Shown here in pieces: positions 49,801-61,547 of a stretch of DNA of 64,000 nucleotides (positions within the stretch are counted from its first letter, which is position 1; each line of letters starts with the position of its first letter). The position numbers and the translations under genes were made by a program. The DNA comes from Rotaria sordida (lineage: Eukaryota > Rotifera > Eurotatoria > Philodinida > Philodinidae). The notes under the pieces were generated by a model. The model made no database searches, had not been told where the DNA came from, and saw only the letters and a list, made by a program, of their open reading frames with translations. The DNA is taken from assembly GCA_905250125.1 (NCBI GenBank), contig CAJNOL010000297.1, forward strand, positions 102,815 to 166,814, given 5' to 3'.

Positions 49801-52800
49801 TTTTATTGCTATCGATAGATCGCACCTCTACGTACAATAATTTTTAGATGCATATTTATCTTCTATATTTATCTATGAGAATTATAGTTCGTTATACAGA
49901 GTGAATAATTCTCTTTCTATTATTTTCTTCATCTTTGATATTGTTCGATAGATTTTACTTTATCATTTATAAATTTCATATAAAGAAGAGTATACATATG
50001 AACTTTAAAACCTATTGCTTCTTTATTGAATTATTCTTTTTTTAATCTGAGAAAAAAAAAGTTTCACTTTCTTTAGATATTATAGATCGAATAATAATGT
50101 ATCTATATATAGATAATGGATTATTTTAAACATACCAAAGCATCAAGATGATCACTGGGTGCCAAAAAAAGTCGTCCATTTAATGACAATCCATAAGAAA
50201 TACTTAAATCAGTTTCTTTATATAGAATTCGTTCTAAAAACAAAGATTCTCTTACATATTAAACCTATAATACAACAAACCTCCAGTAGATTTAACTTCA
50301 CATAGTTTTAAATCATCTGGTTGATCAGAACGTAAACCTAATTTATCTGCTGCAACTCTTATTATTTTTGCAGCTGGAGTATCAACTCTCATTTTCATTG
50401 TTGTATATGTATGATCAGCACAATAAACTTTAAAAATAACTATTCGAAAACAAATATATATGTTGGAGTAGAAATTAAAATTCAGTAGAATTTAAAATTC
50501 TACTAGTAGAGATTAAAATTTCAATTTCTACTAGGAGAAATCGAAATAACAGGCGATTTTAAGTTGCACTAGTAGAAGTTAAAATTTTAATTTCTACTAT
50601 AGGAGAATTTTAAATTCTACTAGAAACTTATACTATAAAATTATGCGAATTTCCCCTAGAATAGAAAATAAAATTAATACTTATTCTAATTATGCAATAT
50701 GTCGAACGAAAAGAAAAAAAAAGATTTTAGATATTTAATTTGAACTCCTCGCGTCAGTATCAAAAGAAAAAAACACTTCAATATGATATAAAATAGAACC
50801 ATTTTATTCGAAATTTGATAAGCATATATAATCTTTAGAAAAAGATTTCTTTTAAAGTGCTTATCACACAAATTGGTTACAATAGCATCATATTGGTAAT
50901 AAAAGATGGTTAGAGTGAAGCTCAGTTTAAATTCTAAATCAATAAACACGTTAAATTAGTTACTATTAGTGAATTACAAGTGGATTTTGGCATTAAATCA
51001 AATAATCTAGTGATCACCTACGAGTTAATTTTATTTTCTATTCTAGGAGAAATTTGCATAATTTTATAGTATAAGTTTCTAGTAGAATTTAAAATTCTCC
51101 TATAGTAGAAATTAAAATTTTAACTTCTACTAGTGTAACTTAAAATCGCCTGTTATTTCGATTTCTCCTAGTAGAAATTGAAATTTTAATCTCTACTAGT
51201 AGAATTTTAAATTCTACTGAATTTTAATTTCTACTCCAACATATATATAAATGTATAAATTGTTAATGTATTGTAACCTTCATCCGATTGTCGAATAATA
51301 TTTGGTTTATCAATATTATTTCGTTGTTTCCATGGTAATTTTCTTAGATGGATATCTTTATATTCTCTATAAAATAAAAATGATTTAATATATATAAAAT
51401 AAAATGAAATAAATCATACGTATCATTTTCAATAATAGATTTAATTAATGTAATTTCTTCTTTTAATTGTGGATAAATTTTCATATCCACAAGAATTAAA
51501 TCATATAATTCCTTTTAATGAAAATAGAAGAAAATTTTTAATTGAAATAAAATATTGAAAAACATGAAAAAAAAAACATACATCAAGAAAAATATTTATT
51601 TTTGGATCTTCAAAAAATGTTTCTCTTGAAGCATCATACCATTCAAGTATAAATCTTATTACTTTAACTTTTTCTTGTAAAGCTAAACCAATATTTTCAC
51701 CAAAACGTTGTTGTGGTTTAGCTTTATAAATTGAAATTAATCTTGTACATATTTGATATATTGGCATAAAAATAACGTATGTTGAAAGAAAATCATCAAG
51801 ACTTGTATCACCTTCTTCATAATTTACACATAAATATGTTTCAAGAAAATATTCAAGCATTTTTTCAACTATACCAGACATAACAAAATATCTATATATA
51901 TATATATACATATATAGTAATAATTAATTATTTGGAAAGAAATTTGATTTAGTTTGTCAAATGTGAAAAAGATAATAAGATATTCCTTCTTTTATCTAAA
52001 TATATATTAAATTCCGAATGAGAGATATTCACTAACAGATTGATTTATCGAAATTTTTATCAAAAACTAGTAACATGATAAATGTGAGAATATTATCTGA
52101 ATATAATGAGTAAAATAATTAATAAATCCTAGTTGAAGTCTTCTTAATGAAATATTTTCGTAATTGTCATAGTTCTCAATCATAGAAAGAAACTTATTGA
52201 TGCAGTAAAATGTTATTGTAGAGATAAGAAATATTTGATGATAAGATCATTTTTGTAAAACTTTCTATTTCAATTGAGTTTTATAAAAAAAATCGAATTA
52301 AAATAAATCTGAAATAGCACAATGAAAAAAATGAAGATATTCAAACTGTCGATTAATGACTCTCTTTTTTCTGTATACATACTCAAATATATATGATCAA
52401 GAATACTAATTAATAATTATTGTTTCTAAATTGTTTTCTCATTTCAAATAAGATCTGACTAGTAGAATAATTATCATCGATATATATATAATTAGTTTCA
52501 TAAAATTATTTTATTGTTACATTATGATTTCTTTGTTCGGAACTCGTATATTTTATTGTTGAATATTTCGATAGATTAAAATAATTGATTTAAGATAGAA
52601 TAGATTAAATATAATTGAAAATAAAAGGCAAATAAATTCTCATATAATATATGTAAACATACTTGTAACAAACTTGATATGTTCCATGAGCTGTTTTAAC
52701 ATTAATGGGAACTTTTTCAAGTAAAAGTACATCTTTTCCAAATTCTCTTAATTTAATTGTATTTGCTTCAACATCTCGAAGTATACGATTAAAATCATCT

Positions 52801-55800
52801 TTATCAACACGAAGAAAATGTGTATTATCTTCATTTAAAACAATTGTTGCTATTCTATATTTAACAAAAAGATAAATAAATTAAAAACAAAAAAAAAACA
52901 AATCTTCTTTTTTTATTTTAAATAAAATAAAACCTTGGTGAATTATTAACTAAACTTAATTTTCCAAAGTCATCACCTTGATGAAATGTTTCTACAATAC
53001 CTTTACCATAAACAATACATTGAACTGAACCTTTTAATATAATATACCAAAATTTTCCTTGATCACCTTGTGTAAATACTAAAATATAATAATAAATATG
53101 TCAGTTTTTCGTTTTTTTCTAACAAAAGAAGATCGTATAGTGGATTTTGAGAATATTGATCATATTCGAATAAAATAAATGGTCACATAACTAAACAAAC
53201 TATTTTAAAAAGTGATCTATTCATAGAGTACACGGTTTGAGATATTCGAATTTCAACATATTTACAGTCAATGACAGTATAGTGACACTTCAAAATTTCA
53301 TCAACATTTTATTTAGTACTTTTTTGTCATGGTTGAATAGAACTCTACGAGTTACATAAAAGATATTCAAAATCGGTTTTTCAACAGGCAGAATTTTGTA
53401 TTTCTTATCCTCATATTTAATAATAATCGTATATTGGACTTTTTTCCAAGATTGATTTTCAATACGTGTTATTTAATTTTTTTCTTATGTAACTCGCCAA
53501 GTTCTATTCAAACATGACAAAAAAAAAAGAAAAATGAATGGCGCTCAACTTGTAAAGTATGACCAGGTGACACAGGCTATAAATAGTCTTTTCTTTGCTT
53601 GTCCTTCTTTCAGAATAAAAAAAGCATGGCTTTCAATTGTGAACTAGGTTTTTGCTAATATTTACCTAAAAAATTGAGGCTTTTTCAAAAACTTTTCTCA
53701 TATTGAAATAGGCGTTATTAGCAATTAAGTACTAGAAAACGAGCTTTTTTTCCTAGAAGAAAAAAAACGTGATTTTAATTACAAAAAAAAGGATTTTTAC
53801 TCAACGACCAAGTTTTTAGCTGATAGAACCGTGAAAAATTCGGTGGATTTGTGAAAAAAGGTTTTTAAAAAAGCCATGACTTTTCTGTAAAATTTTGTAG
53901 AATATATCTTGTGTATAATCTTCCTAAGAAGAATAGCTTTCTATTCTAGGATGTTTACCTTGATATTCGAATATTTCTATCCGTAGATTTTATAGAGAGA
54001 TCAGATTTTAATTAAGTTAGTTTGAGAGTGAAAATATTGATCTGACTTGAATATGATCAATCTGATTAATTTATAGTAAAGAAGGTTCCCTATTTTAAAA
54101 TAAATCTAATAAATTATTCTTACAAACTTTTCCTTTAAATGGATGTGCTTCAAAAATAAGTACACCTGCTAATTCACGTTTAACCAAAGATGATAAATGT
54201 GATAATGCTTTAACATGTAATAATTGATCATAAATTATTTCTAAATCATCTATTGTTCGTTGATGACGTCTAGAAAAAAAAACCAAAGTCAATTAAATAA
54301 ATATATTTCATATATATAAAATAATAACGGTTTTCTTAAAATCATTCTAAGCATAGCATCAGGTCCAACTTGAGCTAATGTTAATATAACATCAGCTAAT
54401 TGTTGTTCACATTGATTTTGTTCGACATTGCTTGGTCTTATTAATGTTCGATCTTCATCTCCAGAAAAACGATAAAATAAATATTTATCTTTAAAATAAT
54501 GTTCTTGAGAAACTAAAATAAATCAATATTAAAATATTAAAAAGAAAAAAAAATAAATTTTTTTAAAAATTTTGACCATGTGCAATAGCTCCTTCTTCAA
54601 GTAAGGCTTGCCACATATCTACAGCTTGACTACGTGAATGAACAACTAGAAAATAAATAATAATAATAATAATAATAATAAATGTAAAAGTAAAAACTGA
54701 CTAGGACTTTGATGAATAAGCCAATCGACCATTTCAGAAGCAACTAAACAACTTCGATGTATTTTTAAATGATATTTTCGATCACGAATCATTTGTGGTG
54801 CTTTACTAAGTATACATGTCCGTAATACATAGGCCGCATGTTGGATTCGCACCGATGTATTCTATTAAAATAAATATTTATTACATTTTCTTTCTTTTTT
54901 TTGTTTTTGAAAGAAAGTAAGTGTTTTTTTTTCATACAGGTACTATGGGTAATGCAGGATTTCGAGCTAAATTAAAATAAATTTATTTTGAAACAGAAAA
55001 AAACGGAAAAAAACTCTTAACTTGGATCATCTTTTAGAAGTTTATTAGTTGCTACTTGTGGTATGAGTGATGGATCGAATTCTGATGCACGTCGTTTTGG
55101 ATCTAAATATATGCTTATCATGTTATTCGAACTGGACAAAAATATAGGTATAATAATGTGCGCTATACCGACGATATTCGTCGGTAATGAAAAAAAAAAC
55201 ACTGGTATACCGATAATCAATTGACGGTTATTTTATATTTAAATGATTAGCTATTTTCTGATCGTCATTCAATATTGATATACCGATAGTTGTTCTTCGA
55301 CCGTCAATTTCTATCCAGTATACCAGCGATAATTCGGACAAATGTGTAAGAGAGCTTTATTTTTGTAAATATATTCTAATAAATATCTAACCTAATGTAT
55401 TGGTTAATTGACTAAGACTAGTTATGACTCCATGTAAATATTGCTTATTACGCTAAAAATAAAATATTTCTATAGAATAAAAGTAGAATATTTTTTTTCT
55501 GATTTACCTCCCATAAAATTTTAAAATCTTTTTGTTCAACTCGTAAAAGCATAACTGATGATGATGTTATTATAGTAGCATTCCGAGGTGTATCATATAA
55601 AATTGATTCACCAAAAGCAGCACCTGCTTCAAGACCACAAATAAGTGTATGACCCTAGAAAATAACTAAAAGTTAATTATCTATTTAGAGATAAATAAAT
55701 AAATTAACTTTTCCATTTTCAGATGGAACACAAACATCAACATTTCCACTAAGAATAGCAAACCAATTAGCACCAAGATCTCCTGTACGAAAAACTATAC

Positions 55801-56160
55801 GAAGAATATGGATTTATAAAAAGAAAAAAAAGTAGAAAAAGTAGAAAAAGAAGAAAGAAAATTTTCTTACGTGTAACACCTTTTTCTAAATTTTCAAAAT
55901 AACTATAATAACAAAGTTGTTGAATAAGTAATGGATGAAATTTTTCAAATGCTTTAATATCTTTTAATTTGGAAAATATAATATCAAGATCATCACTTGT
56001 TCGATCTATTGGTCTAAAAAATAAATTATCAGAAATAAAATTTAAAAAAAAAGCTATGTTAACAAATTTTTTACCGTTTATCCAAACGTTCAGTCCATTC
56101 AAGTGATAAAAGAATTGTTTGTGATTTATCTGTTAATGGTGAACCACTTAAGAATTTCAT
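43830..56160 (-). CDS. RAPGEF4: EPAC2-type cAMP-activated Rap guanine nucleotide exchange factor
   Basis: About 1040 residues in 26 exons, listed from the start: 56075-56160, 55871-56013, 55709-55794, 55508-55654, 55392-55452, 55022-55162, 54938-54966, 54702-54861, 54577-54645, 54329-54512, 54124-54269, 52935-53078, 52663-52854, 51582-51891, 51420-51511, 51278-51366, 50281-50439, 50136-50233, 48093-48218, 47852-48030, 47689-47779, 47465-47603, 47341-47408, 45435-45489, 43961-44015, 43830-43902. Order: cAMP domain A with [13 protein letters not shown] (120-132), DEP (232-330), cAMP domain B with [17 protein letters not shown], an RA-like part and the CDC25 catalytic part ([25 protein letters not shown]). 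Lys replacing the usual Glu in domain B is the EPAC signature. Two cAMP domains make it EPAC2-like, not EPAC1. It exchanges GDP for GTP on Rap at membranes. Borders of exons 6 and 12 may be off by a base or more. Confidence 0.93.
44391..45031. mobile_element. foldback element in EPAC2 intron 24, arms of about 300 bp
   Basis: The ends CGAGGAAAG/CTTTCCTCG pair, and the arms share long blocks (TTATGAATACCCTGAAAAGAG, AAACTTTGTAC-type and CTCATGGAGG). The arms agree at about 88-90 percent by eye. The CGAGGAAA end is also seen in the element at 48848, so the two may share a family. The 83-codon frame at 44784 lies wholly within one arm and is not a gene. Confidence 0.85.
45517..47307 (+). mobile_element. 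mariner (DD34D) transposon with about 297-bp terminal repeats
   Basis: CTTAGGGGTATCC and its complement bound 1791 bp flanked by TA on both sides. The terminal arms (45517-45813 and about 47007-47307) are nearly identical reverse complements. Such long arms are unusual for mariner, whose ends are normally near 30 bp. It fills the EPAC2 intron 45490-47340 almost completely: only 27 and 33 bp of the original intron remain. It lies opposite to the host gene. The transposase inside is dead. Confidence 0.92.
45951..46973 (+). pseudogene. mariner transposase, inactivated
   Basis: One frame runs from 45951 to TAA 46971-46973 (about 340 codons) with no frameshift and six in-frame stops (46050, 46314, 46398, 46443, 46632, 46821). 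The N-terminal helix-turn-helix region has [16 protein letters not shown]. The catalytic residues are visible: Asp in RDES, Asp in HHDNGK and Asp in SPDISPCD, with 34 residues between the last two, hence DD34D mariner. The C-terminus ([21 protein letters not shown]) is family-like. No ATG is seen at the expected start. Loss by point changes only, with the terminal repeats intact, suggests a moderately old copy. Confidence 0.9.
48848..49438. mobile_element. foldback element in EPAC2 intron 18, arms of about 255 bp
   Basis: The arms (about 48848-49105 and 49178-49438) pair through GAGGAAA, ATATTCAAC, GCTGTTCGG, CAAGAGTT, TGACCATTTCATT and CAGCCAAAACC-type blocks. The loop is about 70 bp. The 89-codon minus frame at 48969-49238 spans the arm-loop-arm and is a by-product. 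Confidence 0.85.
50454..51248. mobile_element. near-perfect foldback element in EPAC2 intron 16
   Basis: The two arms, 50454-50677 and 51025-51248, are reverse complements with three mismatches that I can count in about 217 compared bases (about 98.6 percent identity). Each arm is itself built of short mirrored modules around TTTCTACTAG and CTAGTAGAA. About 347 bp of unrelated AT-rich DNA forms the loop. The arms begin with TATATATGTTGGAGTAG. It is by far the youngest inverted repeat in the window. In the EPAC2 pre-mRNA it would fold into a 220-bp duplex. Confidence 0.93.
53320..53526. mobile_element. short MITE in EPAC2 intron 11
   Basis: TTTTTTGTCATG..GAATAGAACT..GAGTTACATAA at the left pairs with TTATGTAACTC..AGTTCTATTC..CATGACAAAAAA at the right, with arms of about 42 bp and a loop of about 120 bp. 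Weaker pairing continues outside, so the element may be larger. Confidence 0.7.
55167..55327. repeat. hairpin and short inverted repeat in EPAC2 intron 5
   Basis: TACCGACGA-TAT-TCGTCGGTA at 55167-55187 is a perfect 9-bp-stem hairpin just outside the chosen start of exon 6. Next to it, TGGTATACCGATA..CAATTGACGG (55203-55227) pairs imperfectly with CCGTCAATTTCTATCC..TATACCA (about 55302-55327). Together they look like an old MITE inserted at the exon border, which may explain why this exon start is hard to place. Confidence 0.6.
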
Positions 56161-59100
56161 ATTAGATAATTTTTATTTAAAGAGACACTTATATATATAT
56201 ATATATATTCCATCTTAAAATATGTAAATCTTCAATAGATGTTCTTTATAGAAAGGATAATGTCAAACTAATAAAAAACGTGTGTAAAGGTTGATTAAAT
56301 TATCTGGAAAAATTTTTTCATCATCTATTAAATAAAAGGGGAGCAAAAGAAAAAGAGCATAAAAATGATGTAAAGAAGTAACGCCCTTAATGAAGTTGTC
56401 GGTGAATGATAAAGGTTTATTTTTTTCTTGTTATTTTTTCATTGGTCTACTTTCTAATATATATGTTAGTGGAATTCATTGAGCTTATATAATCTTTAAA
56501 TTGTATAGATATGCTAATTATTTACTCATAGAAAAAAGAAGAGGCAACTTTTCTATGTTGTCATTTGTTTTATTCGACTTGAATTGCATACATAAATAAT
56601 AAATAACTTTGAATATATTTCTAAAAATAAATTTATTATAAAAGATTTTGTTTTTATATTATTTTAAAATAAACAAAAAAAATTAGTTGAAATACATAAC
56701 AATATAGAGGTAAAGTTCTATTTACTTTGTAAATTGAAAGAAGATTATTAGTTGGTTTGATATGATTGTAAGAGTCTGTATTCTATACTGACAAATAGGA
56801 TATGTTGTTAAACTAAAGGAGAATAGAGAATAGCGGAAAAGAATTTTTCCGTTTCCTTAAGTATCTCTGTTATAAAATAGAATACATTATTCGAAATAAC
56901 AAATGAATCGATGGACTTGAATATAAATATAAAAGAGTAACTGATTGATAAATTCTTACAAATATATTCATCTTCTATTTTAAATTAAAGTTAATATGTT
57001 AATTCTATGCTTATTTTAAATATAATTATATAATTATATATGATTATTTCAATATTAGAAGAAGATACTTGCTCAAGGACATTTTCTTTTTCTTAAAGAT
57101 TATTTACAATTTTATATAAACCATTAAAAGAAACATTTTGTTCTCTTCTAAATTTCTTATAGAATCATTATATAAATGAACTATAATTATCTTGAGTAAT
57201 ATTAGAAAAAAAGCTAATAGATTTTTGTAAAACATGATTATTAATTAACCGTAATAATATATGACAGCTTATAGAATATATGATAGAGCAGAATTAAAGC
57301 ATTTTTCATTTTCACATCTATATTTACGTATAATGATTAATAGCCGTTAGGGATTCGAATGATTAACGTATTGAATAAGATATTATTAAAATCTTACCAT
57401 TTATAATGAAACAAGCTTCATATGTACTTTAATCCTATAGAGATTTCTCTGACAGAGAGTTTTTTTTTATAAAAGAGAAAAAAAAACGAGAAATAGTTCC
57501 AAATCAAAGAAATATTTTATTGAATTTTCATATAAAAAAAAACTAATAGAAAATTCTGTTTGTACAGATAAAATAATTGACGATAAAATCATTGAGAATT
57601 ATCGTAAAAAAGAATTGATTTGACATTGAATTGAAAATGCTAAGGTTATAACCTGTTCTAGAACAGTTATTTCAATAAGCATAAATAAGTCAACTTTGAA
57701 TTGATCTACATCTTTTGCCTCTTTACAGACTTTTCATGAAATGTATTAATATACTGACAAGTAATGAGAATAATTAGTTTTATTCATAAATATAGACCTT
57801 TGTCTCGAGCTATATATTGATCAATAAACTTCTATTTATAAGCTTCAAACTCTCGAAAAAAATAGAGAATAGAAAATTGATAATCTTCTGTAGCCTTGTT
57901 ATTTGATAATGATTATTTCATCTTTTTTATATTTTCAAAATTCATTTCTTAAGATTTGCACTAAAAAAAAAGAAATAGATTTAAAAATGAACTTAGAAAA
58001 AGAAAAATAAACTAAATTTAATCGTTGAACTATATTCTTGTATAATTCCATTTAGTTGATCATATTTCAAAGTAGATATAACTAGAAAAACAAACCAATA
58101 GAATGACTTTTTTCTAAGTAAAATTGCATGAGACAGTATCATTTTAATAAGATCATTTATTTATCTGCAAAATCAGATATTTGTAAACATTAATCTTCGA
58201 TTAATTTATTTGAAAAGATCAAATATTTTTCAATATATAATATGCTGACAGTTCGAAATTGGAGGAAAATTTTGTTTTTGGCTTTCTTTTTAGTCATAGG
58301 ATAAAGTTGGTCGAGTTACTTCTAAAAATGATCTTTGGAAAATATTCGAACAATGTTTTTATAGTGAAATTGAGGTTTAAAAAAATTAAAAAAAAACATC
58401 AAGTCTTGCTAGACTCAATATCTATTTCATATATCTTTTTGCTTTTATGCTCATCATATGATTAGGAAAAGTTTTATCCAAGCTTTTTGAAAAATATTGT
58501 TTCCTTATTGAAACAATTGGTTTTTCCGGTACGATTGAACAATGCCATAAAATAAGGGTTTGTATTCAGAGATTTTAATCATTAAAAGTTTTATTTCAAA
58601 TGAAACGAACATCATATTGAGAATAAGTAAAAAAATCTTGATCGAATAGGATACGCGATATGTGAACCAAATTTTCGTCGAGTTTCGATTATCTCATTCC
58701 CTCACTGTTATTTTCGAATAACCTGACTTGTGCTTCTCCTAAAATCGAAATTTGACGAACATATGTTTTAAGTATTGAGTATCCAATTCGATGCAGATTT
58801 TCTTACTTACTATGGGGGCCAATTAATTTCCCCCCTACGTTATTTTTTCTTGTTTTGTCTATATTTCTTTTATTTATTAACCTATGAACTATAGCGAGGA
58901 AGTATGAGTTGTAGTGCATCTTGTGACATATTGTATCAGTGGCACCTGCACGTGCTGTTATTGACTACGTCTTCTGTTCAGTCCTTTTTCGCTTCCTTCT
59001 TCGTTCATATATTCACATCCACGTGCTGAACGTATATATATGGGCGCGATCAACTGGCAGAAGACCCCAACACCCATTTATTCATGTAGGTTCATTCATC

Positions 59101-59417
59101 TATCAGAAAAACATGATCTTTTTATCACTTATACCACTTGTATAATGCTATTGATCTGTGACTATTTGAGACAGAGATATTAGTCAAAATGAGGGTTATC
59201 AAGAACATCCTTATGATTATATGCTAAACATGCTTCACATAATATTTGTTGATATATTGTCCTCTGTATAAATTCCATGTACGATAATATTCTATCCATT
59301 CTGTCCTAGCGTCGTGTTCTCATTGGATCATTCTTGTTTGAATTGTGATCTTTTCGCTTTCCTTCGCTTTCTTTAACATACTTTCACTCAATAACAAACG
59401 TTTATCACCCTTGTATT
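56161..59417. other. non-coding interval upstream of EPAC2 and of the transposase
   Basis: AT-rich, no gene visible on either strand. It should include the EPAC2 promoter (minus strand). It contains a small foldback at 58622-58812. From about 58810 the DNA becomes GC-richer and probably belongs to the PIF/Harbinger-type element that follows: a G5/C5 mirrored stretch at about 58814-58836, and a TATATATATGGGCGCG string near 59031 that could be its TATA box. Confidence 0.5.
58622..58812. mobile_element. small foldback element, arms of about 65 bp
   Basis: Left arm (58622-58692) and right arm (about 58746-58812) pair through AGTAA-AAAATC, ATCGAAT-GGATAC, TTCGTC and TTTCGAT blocks at about 80 percent. 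The loop is about 50 bp with no coding content. Confidence 0.7.
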
Positions 59418-60636
59418 ATGTCTTCTTCACAAGTTAAATGGGATTGCTCTCAATGTGGATATGCTTCAAGTGATCGTCGCAAATATTGCACCGAATGCCA
59501 CTCAATACTAACGTGGACATGTACTGACTCAGGAAAGTTCGGTCGGTATACGAATTATTATCGTCATCGTGACAATTGTAGTTATTGTACACCAGAACTT
59601 GAAGAAGAAAAACAACACGAAATGGAAGAGAAACAACAACAACTTCGGGCTTTAGATGATAGTAAGTAACACTACTCTGTTAGTTTACACATGCATTTCT
59701 TAGTCTACTATTTTGTGTTACCGAAGTAGTCAAGTTAACAACTATTGTACTTTTTTCCATATTGTAGATAAACGTCCTTGGTCCGAATGGAGACGTACCA
59801 ATGCATCTTGCGTTCAACATACTGGGTATGACGTCGAATAAGTACAAGAATTATATTCTATGCGTGAAGAACCACTTATAAATTATTACTCCCATAAGAG
59901 CTACCGACTTACAAACAGTGCTGCTACCTCTTATTTATCTCCTATGAATATGCTTGTCATTACACTATGGTACTTGAAACATTATCATTCTGAACGATAT
60001 ATTTCTTCAGAATTGAATTTAAGTCAACCAGCAGTGAATTATTTATTGTCAACAGTTGTGGATATTTTACATTCGTGTGTATATCCAGAATTAATTTCAA
60101 TACCTACTAATCTATCTAGTAGTAAAACGCCACACGAACCTCAACAACACCATAAACTAATAGTCGATTCGACTTTTATTGCAATTCCTGAACCCTATGA
60201 TTCAGAGAAACGTAAAGTGTATTATCATGCGAAAAGTTCAACAAATTGTGCATTGAAAGTTCAAATAGCTTGCGATTTTCGTCATCGAATAGTACACGTA
60301 TCAGAATGTTATCGTGGGAGTGTACATGATATTACAATTCTAAGAGAATCAGAACTATTAGAACATGTAAACGACGCCGTTCAAATTATTGGTGACAAAG
60401 GATACATTGGTGAAGAATACGTGGTGACTCCTAGAAAGAAGTCTCGTGTACATGAATTAACAGATAAAGATAAGGATTTCAATCATGACATTAATAGCGC
60501 AAGAGCAGCTATTGAAAATATTAATCAACGTCTGAAAACATATGCAATTCTTGGTGGTGTCTACAGAGGAGCTATTGATGATTTTTATAAGGCAACAAAA
60601 ATCGGGTGTGGGGTGTGGGTGTGGGTGTGGGTGTGA
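59418..60636 (+). pseudogene. PIF/Harbinger-type DDE transposase, truncated at a telomere-like array
   Basis: Exon 1 (59418-59661) and exon 2 (from 59768), with a 106-bp GT-AG intron, give one frame. Its N-terminus is a RanBP2-like zinc finger (WDCSQC..YCTEC, C-x2-C-x10-C-x2-C) followed by a Cys/His segment and a Gln/Glu coil. A TAA at 59839-59841 interrupts the frame, one base from CAA. From the ATG at 59860, 258 codons show a DDE_4 nuclease: VDSTF (Asp103), GSVHD (Asp157), GDKGY (Asp179) and AIENINQRLK (Glu219). After DFYKATK the frame runs into GTGTGGG repeats and reads VWVWVWV, so the natural C-terminus is lost. Such transposases cut and paste their element with a partner protein; this copy cannot be functional. 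Confidence 0.85.
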
Positions 60637-60685
60637 ATGATAATAGTAGCACCTACACTCTCACCCACACTCACACCCACACCCC
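60604..60685. repeat. head-to-head telomere-like array (TGTGGG)n / (CCCACA)n
   Basis: About five G-rich TGTGGG-type units (60604-60635) run rightwards. A 14-bp spacer follows, then a more degenerate C-rich array (60650-60685) of CACCCACA-type units. TGTGGG is the telomeric repeat reported for bdelloid rotifers (established knowledge, from memory). G-strand pointing right, then C-strand, is the order expected when two chromosome ends join. The left edge cuts the transposase frame, and the right edge abuts the next MITE. Confidence 0.85.
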
Positions 60686-61437
60686 AAATTCTAACACAGG
60701 ATGTAGCGTTAAAAGCTCTATAATATCCGTAAGATCGCTTATTTTATAGTTGCAGCTTTTGTTTTCAAAATTGAACTGTGCGAAAATCGATCACAGCGAA
60801 TTTTTCTTTTTTTGAAAACAACTACAATAAGGTTTGGTATGTAAATTGCAGAGCTTTTCACGCTGTATCTAGTAGTATATCTAAATAAAAGACATCAGAT
60901 GATAAAAAGATGAAATAAGAAAAAGTGAATTCATCTTTTACAAAATAAATATTGTTTTCGCATGGCTAAAAATTGATTATTCAGTCGATTTCGAATAAAT
61001 AAAGTGTAGCTAGAAAAAATGGTCTCATGTAAAATGTAGAGCTATGTGTATTTTACTCTTTTTTAAATAGAAAATATTAGATGATAAATAAGAGAAAAAC
61101 GCATTGATTATGTATTGGAAGAAGACTTTCGCAGCGTCGAACTCTGGCCGCTCAAAGTTTCGACCACTTCGAAAGCAAAAGATGCAATTATAAAAGCGGT
61201 CTTACGTAGATTGTATAGCTTTTCAAGCTGCAAATTTGTTTTTAAATGAAAGATATTCAGAGATGAAAAGATAAAACAAATTCATCTTGTACCACAGAAA
61301 AATATTGTTTTTGAAAGTTTAAAATTTGATTGCCCTAAATTTTGTTTATTTTGAAAACAAAAACTGCAAGTATAAAATAAGCGGTATTACGAATATTGTA
61401 GAGCTTTTCACGCTGTACCTTCTGGTAGAGTTTATTG
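60684..61437. mobile_element. MITE with inverted ends and internal repeats
   Basis: A left arm (about 60684-60770) pairs with the right arm (about 61350-61437): CTCTA, GTA-AGCGT, AAAAGCTCTA, AATAT, CGTAA, CGCTTATTTTATA and TTGTTTTCAAAA blocks match as complements. Two further copies of the AGCTTTTCACGCTGTA motif occur inside (about 60849 and 61217), each followed by a GATGAAAAGAT-TTCATCTT stretch. So the element contains both inverted and direct repeats. No coding region. Confidence 0.7.
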
Positions 61438-61547
61438 AAAAAAGTTCACAGAACTTTTTCTATTTATATTGATATAGAAAATGTTGCGGACTTTTTTTCC
61501 ACCCCTTAGTTCCTGGGTTTTATTGAGTTTTTTAATATTTAGGTTAA

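Noticed and set aside
52935-53078. One-base frameshift in EPAC2 exon 12
   Set aside because: My count is one base short of the expected exon length, but the translated sequence aligns without a break on both sides, so a counting slip is more likely than a lesion.
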